Shown here in pieces: positions 21,542-24,589 of a stretch of DNA of 24,589 nucleotides. Every line of letters begins with the position of its first letter. Position 1 is the first letter of the stretch. A program made the position numbers and the translations under genes. The notes under the pieces were generated by a model, which was not told the origin of the DNA, did no database searches, and worked only from the letters and a program-made list of their open reading frames with translations. The DNA comes from Trichosphaerium sp. ATCC 40318. Lineage: Eukaryota > Discosea > Flabellinia > Trichosidae. The stretch spans positions 1 through 24,589 of the forward strand of contig JALMLS010000084.1 of assembly GCA_038496445.1 (NCBI GenBank), given 5' to 3'.

Positions 21542-24318
21542 TTATGCGGTACACATTTTGTATTTTTTAGTTGTGGCATGCATTAGGTGCTTGGCTAAAA
21601 GACAGGTTAGTGAATTTGTGACAAAACTATTTTGTATCTGCTTCAAAAACATGTTTGTACCTTCTCTCTGTGAAGCTGTTGTTGAATCATTGCCAATTTG
21701 GTCAGGGAGAGGGCATAATGGGTCAACGTCTTCAGGAATTTTAAATACAATATCTGATCTGTGTAAGACAAGAGCGGTAAGTACAACACGTGTTACTGTT
21801 TACAAAAAAAATCCAACACATAAAAATCTTGGACTTGGCGTTTGTACCTATAATACATGATTGTTGCTTTCAGACTATCTAAGTCATGAGTATCCCACCA
21901 ATAAGGGATAGGTATAATTGTGATACCTGAAGTAGACATTCAGAATAGGGCAAACTAAGGAATGAGGTGTTGCGACAACACAAAACGAGATTTAAGTTTC
22001 TTTGGATTCCTAACATACCATTCTCTTCACAAATACGAGATTTTTCAGTGTCTCTAGCCTCTTGAACATGTGTATATCCAAACGCGGAGACATCATAGAA
22101 ATGGTGTTCGCCCTGATACTCAAAACCCAAGTTCAAATCAGGAACAAAAATATCCAAAGCAATAGATAGATTTCTCTGTAAATCAGGCTTGTACTCTTCA
22201 AAAACAGCCATACCAGGGAATATGGCTCTAATCGACCGAAAAAGTATCCTAGGCATCAAATTAGACAAGTGAAAGATCAAGAAAATAAAGAGAAGAGAAA
22301 TATCGAATGTACCCTTGTTGTGCCTTAATTTCGACTTTTTCGGTGTCTTCTGATTTTCCAAGCTCGGTATAAGCCAAAAATACAGCCTTAGGCCAGTAAA
22401 ATGATAGACCTTTACCACCTACTAATACAAGCTGTTTTACTGATACATTAAGCCAATCCTTGGGTGTCTTTATCAACAGCTTTGGAGCGACACTTTCCAA
22501 AAATTTACGGATATTCTTTGGTTGCTTCCAAAATCTAAGTGGGAGGTTTGCTGTGCAGGTAGGATTAGAGAATTGAATGATTATATTTTTAGTAATATAA
22601 CTACTTACTGAACTTGTGAATATCCCAATCAAACGTTGGATAGACATCATATAAGATTTCTTTCAGAGAAAAATTATAGTAACTAGTTTAGCGATTAATT
22701 TAATCCAACAGTATAGGGCTAAAAATAAATCTGCATTTAAATTGTTTCGTTCTAGTGATTAAAAAATAACTAAGGTATAACCTTACACATTCCAATTATC
22801 GAAATATGTAATGAAAAGGTAAAAAATGACAATATAGGAAAACATTCTTTTTTTTTTTGGAAATAGGTGAAAGGGTTTGTTGTTGGGTTAATCAGTACCT
22901 TAAAATATTTGCACCACCAACACGGATGATGTCATCATTTGTTATCGCATACCAATCCGTTATTTCTTCGATATTAAGCGAGTCTTCAAGCTATATAAAC
23001 GCTAGTTAGTTTTTTAAGAATAAAATGGGAATAACAAAAACTCACGTGTCTAATTAGTCTCCTTACGTTTGATAACTTATTCCAATGTCCTCTAGGAACA
23101 CAATCTAACAAATTTAGGCAATGTAAAAGATAAAAAAACACAACAGCGGGCAGAAACAAAAAATTAAGAAGGTTCTTTGTTTTCATCTTTGACATCAGCT
23201 ACCAGCGACAAATGTCAATGGAGCTCAATATAAAAATACAAAATTACAATTACAGGTGGTTTAAACTGCATTTTAGTACCACCATAGGTTGATGGTAAGA
23301 TGTCAACAACAGAAAACTTGCGACAATTAGTACAAGTATTCTACGTACGAAATTTCCAAGGAACCCAGTTGTGCATTGGAAACTGGAACGACACAAAGTT
23401 GTACACTGAGTTATCGTAATGATGAATAAACCCACTACCACCTTGCTCGATTATCATGTTTGCAGTGACACGATACCAATCGTCCATGTCTACTATGTCT
23501 AATTTTTTTTCCAAAAACGAAACAAACTCGTCTCTGTTTTGTTTATCTTTCCAATGCTTTTGAGGTGTATGGTCTATACACAAGGTTGATATAAATGGTT
23601 CTATAGGCTATTATAAAATCGTACTGAAACGCCAAGGGAACCATTTCGTATCTGGGTACACGTATTGCACCATTTTATAAACAGAACCACAATATCTACA
23701 AACAACGTTTAGAAAAAACAAAAAATGTTGTAGTGCTCGTTTAAAATATCACGTGACAATTCACAAATAGATCAAATATACAAAAAATAAAGTATCAAAG
23801 CTAGGTGAGGGTTTAGACATACGCAGTTGCAAAGAATTGGCCTGCAAAATCGTCACAATTTGAGATATCTTTAAGGTGAACAGAGTACCAATCTTCTAAC
23901 TTTTTGATACCTAGTTTTTCCTCAACCTGTACATGGTCAGACTATGTCAATCATGCATTTATATATATTCCCAATTACTCACTGACTTAATCCATGTTTT
24001 CTGCTTAGAAACTGATGCCCAGAAGTTTCGTGGAACACGTCCTTTATGAATAGTAAAAAAAGTTGAAAAAAAAAATGGATTGGTAAAAAAGGCTCACCCA
24101 TTCTCCATGGCTGCCATGAGTGTTTCGGAAATTGATCACGAAGCATATTATACATTGTAAAATTATAGTTTCTAGAACCAACATTAAAGAATTTGCGTGT
24201 AGCAAGCAAAAAACAAAGGTAAGTACTGCATAAACGAATATCCACCATGATTTACAATATCTTCATTTGTTACGTTATGCCAATCATCTAGCTTCTCAAT
24301 ATCAAGTTCTTTGGTTAT
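21542..24318 (-). CDS. W-motif repeat protein with C-terminal PD-(D/E)XK-type nuclease domain
   Basis: Fourteen exons keep frame over 1563 nt (520 residues): 24318-24227, 24171-24098, 24041-23983, 23941-23823, 23695-23625, 23573-23349, 23104-23046, 22990-22899, 22682-22609, 22550-22313, 22248-22019, 21926-21848, 21758-21661, 21594-21542. Residues 1-365 hold about five units with LxI..LxDWYxVT, GG..., Y..S.Y..., (Y/F)P.H.WxPW(R/K)F and P..FW; the key Trp lies at 13, 93, 171, 246 and 321, and the fifth unit is degenerate. Residues about 370-470 are nuclease-like: E386, ALDIFVP (D400), FEYQGEHHF (E411-x-Q413), EENGITIIPIPYWWD. This matches endonuclease-fold domains in repeat proteins I recall from fungi, oomycetes and amoebae. 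DNA cleavage is inferred. The last intron (66 nt) has no stop and could be retained. The 5' end is open and probably lies outside the window. Confidence 0.82.
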
Positions 24319-24589
24319 CTAAGCATGTTAGTCATCGATTTAGAAAATCAGAGCAGAGTATGGGTGACAGTACATCAGGGAATACTATTGAACGACTTGT
24401 TGATGCAACACTTTTTTTTTGCACGTGTTTGTCACCGAATTACTTCGTTTTCATGCAAACGTACATAGGATATAACATCTTATGATTCTCTTTAGAATCC
24501 ACAGTATCCAGGCTCAGCATGTTCTATAATAAAATTAGACTGAGAGCGATTTCGTTGACATTCAAACAAAAACTTCAAAAGAGGTTAAA
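24319..24589 (-). other. Possible upstream exon(s) of the repeat-nuclease gene
   Basis: The exon at 24318 starts in mid-repeat after a good acceptor (GACTAACATGCTTAG), so more coding sequence must lie upstream. On the minus strand near 24585-24490 an open stretch reads LLKFLFECQRNRSQSN and then EHAEPGYCGF, which is protein-like, but I found no donor in the required phase. Confidence 0.3.

Noticed and set aside
21489-21860. Plus-strand 123-residue open frame
   Set aside because: The opposite strand carries the last exons of the nuclease gene in phase, with splice sites and family motifs.
23105-23348. Open frames inside the 244-nt interval as an extra exon
   Set aside because: Joining the flanking exons gives WKFHCVPRGHW in phase, matching the other repeat units, so the interval is an intron.

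Overview
The window is nuclear eukaryotic DNA: AT-rich, with genes cut by many short introns (about 40-245 nt) and a complete 26S proteasome ATPase gene. The proteasome protein and the intron density point to a fungus or fungus-like lineage, perhaps an early-diverging one. That placement is inference. All exon structures below were traced by eye from reading frame, phase and family consensus.

Layout. (1) Positions 1-1478 and 9807-11462 are the two arms of a large inverted repeat. Each arm carries a MORN-repeat protein gene and fossil scraps of an F-box/LRR gene; the right arm also holds a 259-bp MITE with a 10-bp target duplication. (2) Between the arms, on the minus strand, lie an F-box/LRR gene (1559-2800) and an 11-exon RPT3/PSMC4 homologue (3029-5567). 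Diverging from RPT3 on the plus strand are a membrane-anchored protein with a GNAT-like segment (5721-7540) and, directly after it and perhaps spliced to it, an epoxide-hydrolase-fold protein (7656-9566) whose catalytic residues are replaced. (3) Right of the repeat are a small three-exon membrane protein (11519-12096), an unresolved exon-rich region (12122-13380), a frameshifted F-box/LRR pseudogene (13885-14976), a decayed coding region (about 15960-17010), an intact short F-box/LRR gene (17270-17950) and a 70-bp tandem duplication (18711-18846). (4) The right end holds a two-exon coiled-coil/F-box/LRR gene (19746-21402) and a 14-exon gene (21542-24318, probably running past the window edge). 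The latter encodes about five 75-80 residue W-motif repeats followed by a PD-(D/E)XK-type nuclease domain.

The F-box/LRR proteins (21-22 residue units with a GVHTIxL core) and the F-box/MORN proteins form multigene families, present here as four LRR loci, two MORN loci and several fossils. Both repeat styles also occur in nucleocytoplasmic giant viruses, so past exchange is possible but not shown here. F-box proteins are substrate adaptors of SCF ubiquitin ligases, and RPT3 belongs to the proteasome that degrades ubiquitinated targets. Their proximity is probably incidental. The most noteworthy loci are the repeat-plus-nuclease gene, with its regular 59/92/74-nt exon module, and the epoxide-hydrolase-like pseudoenzyme.
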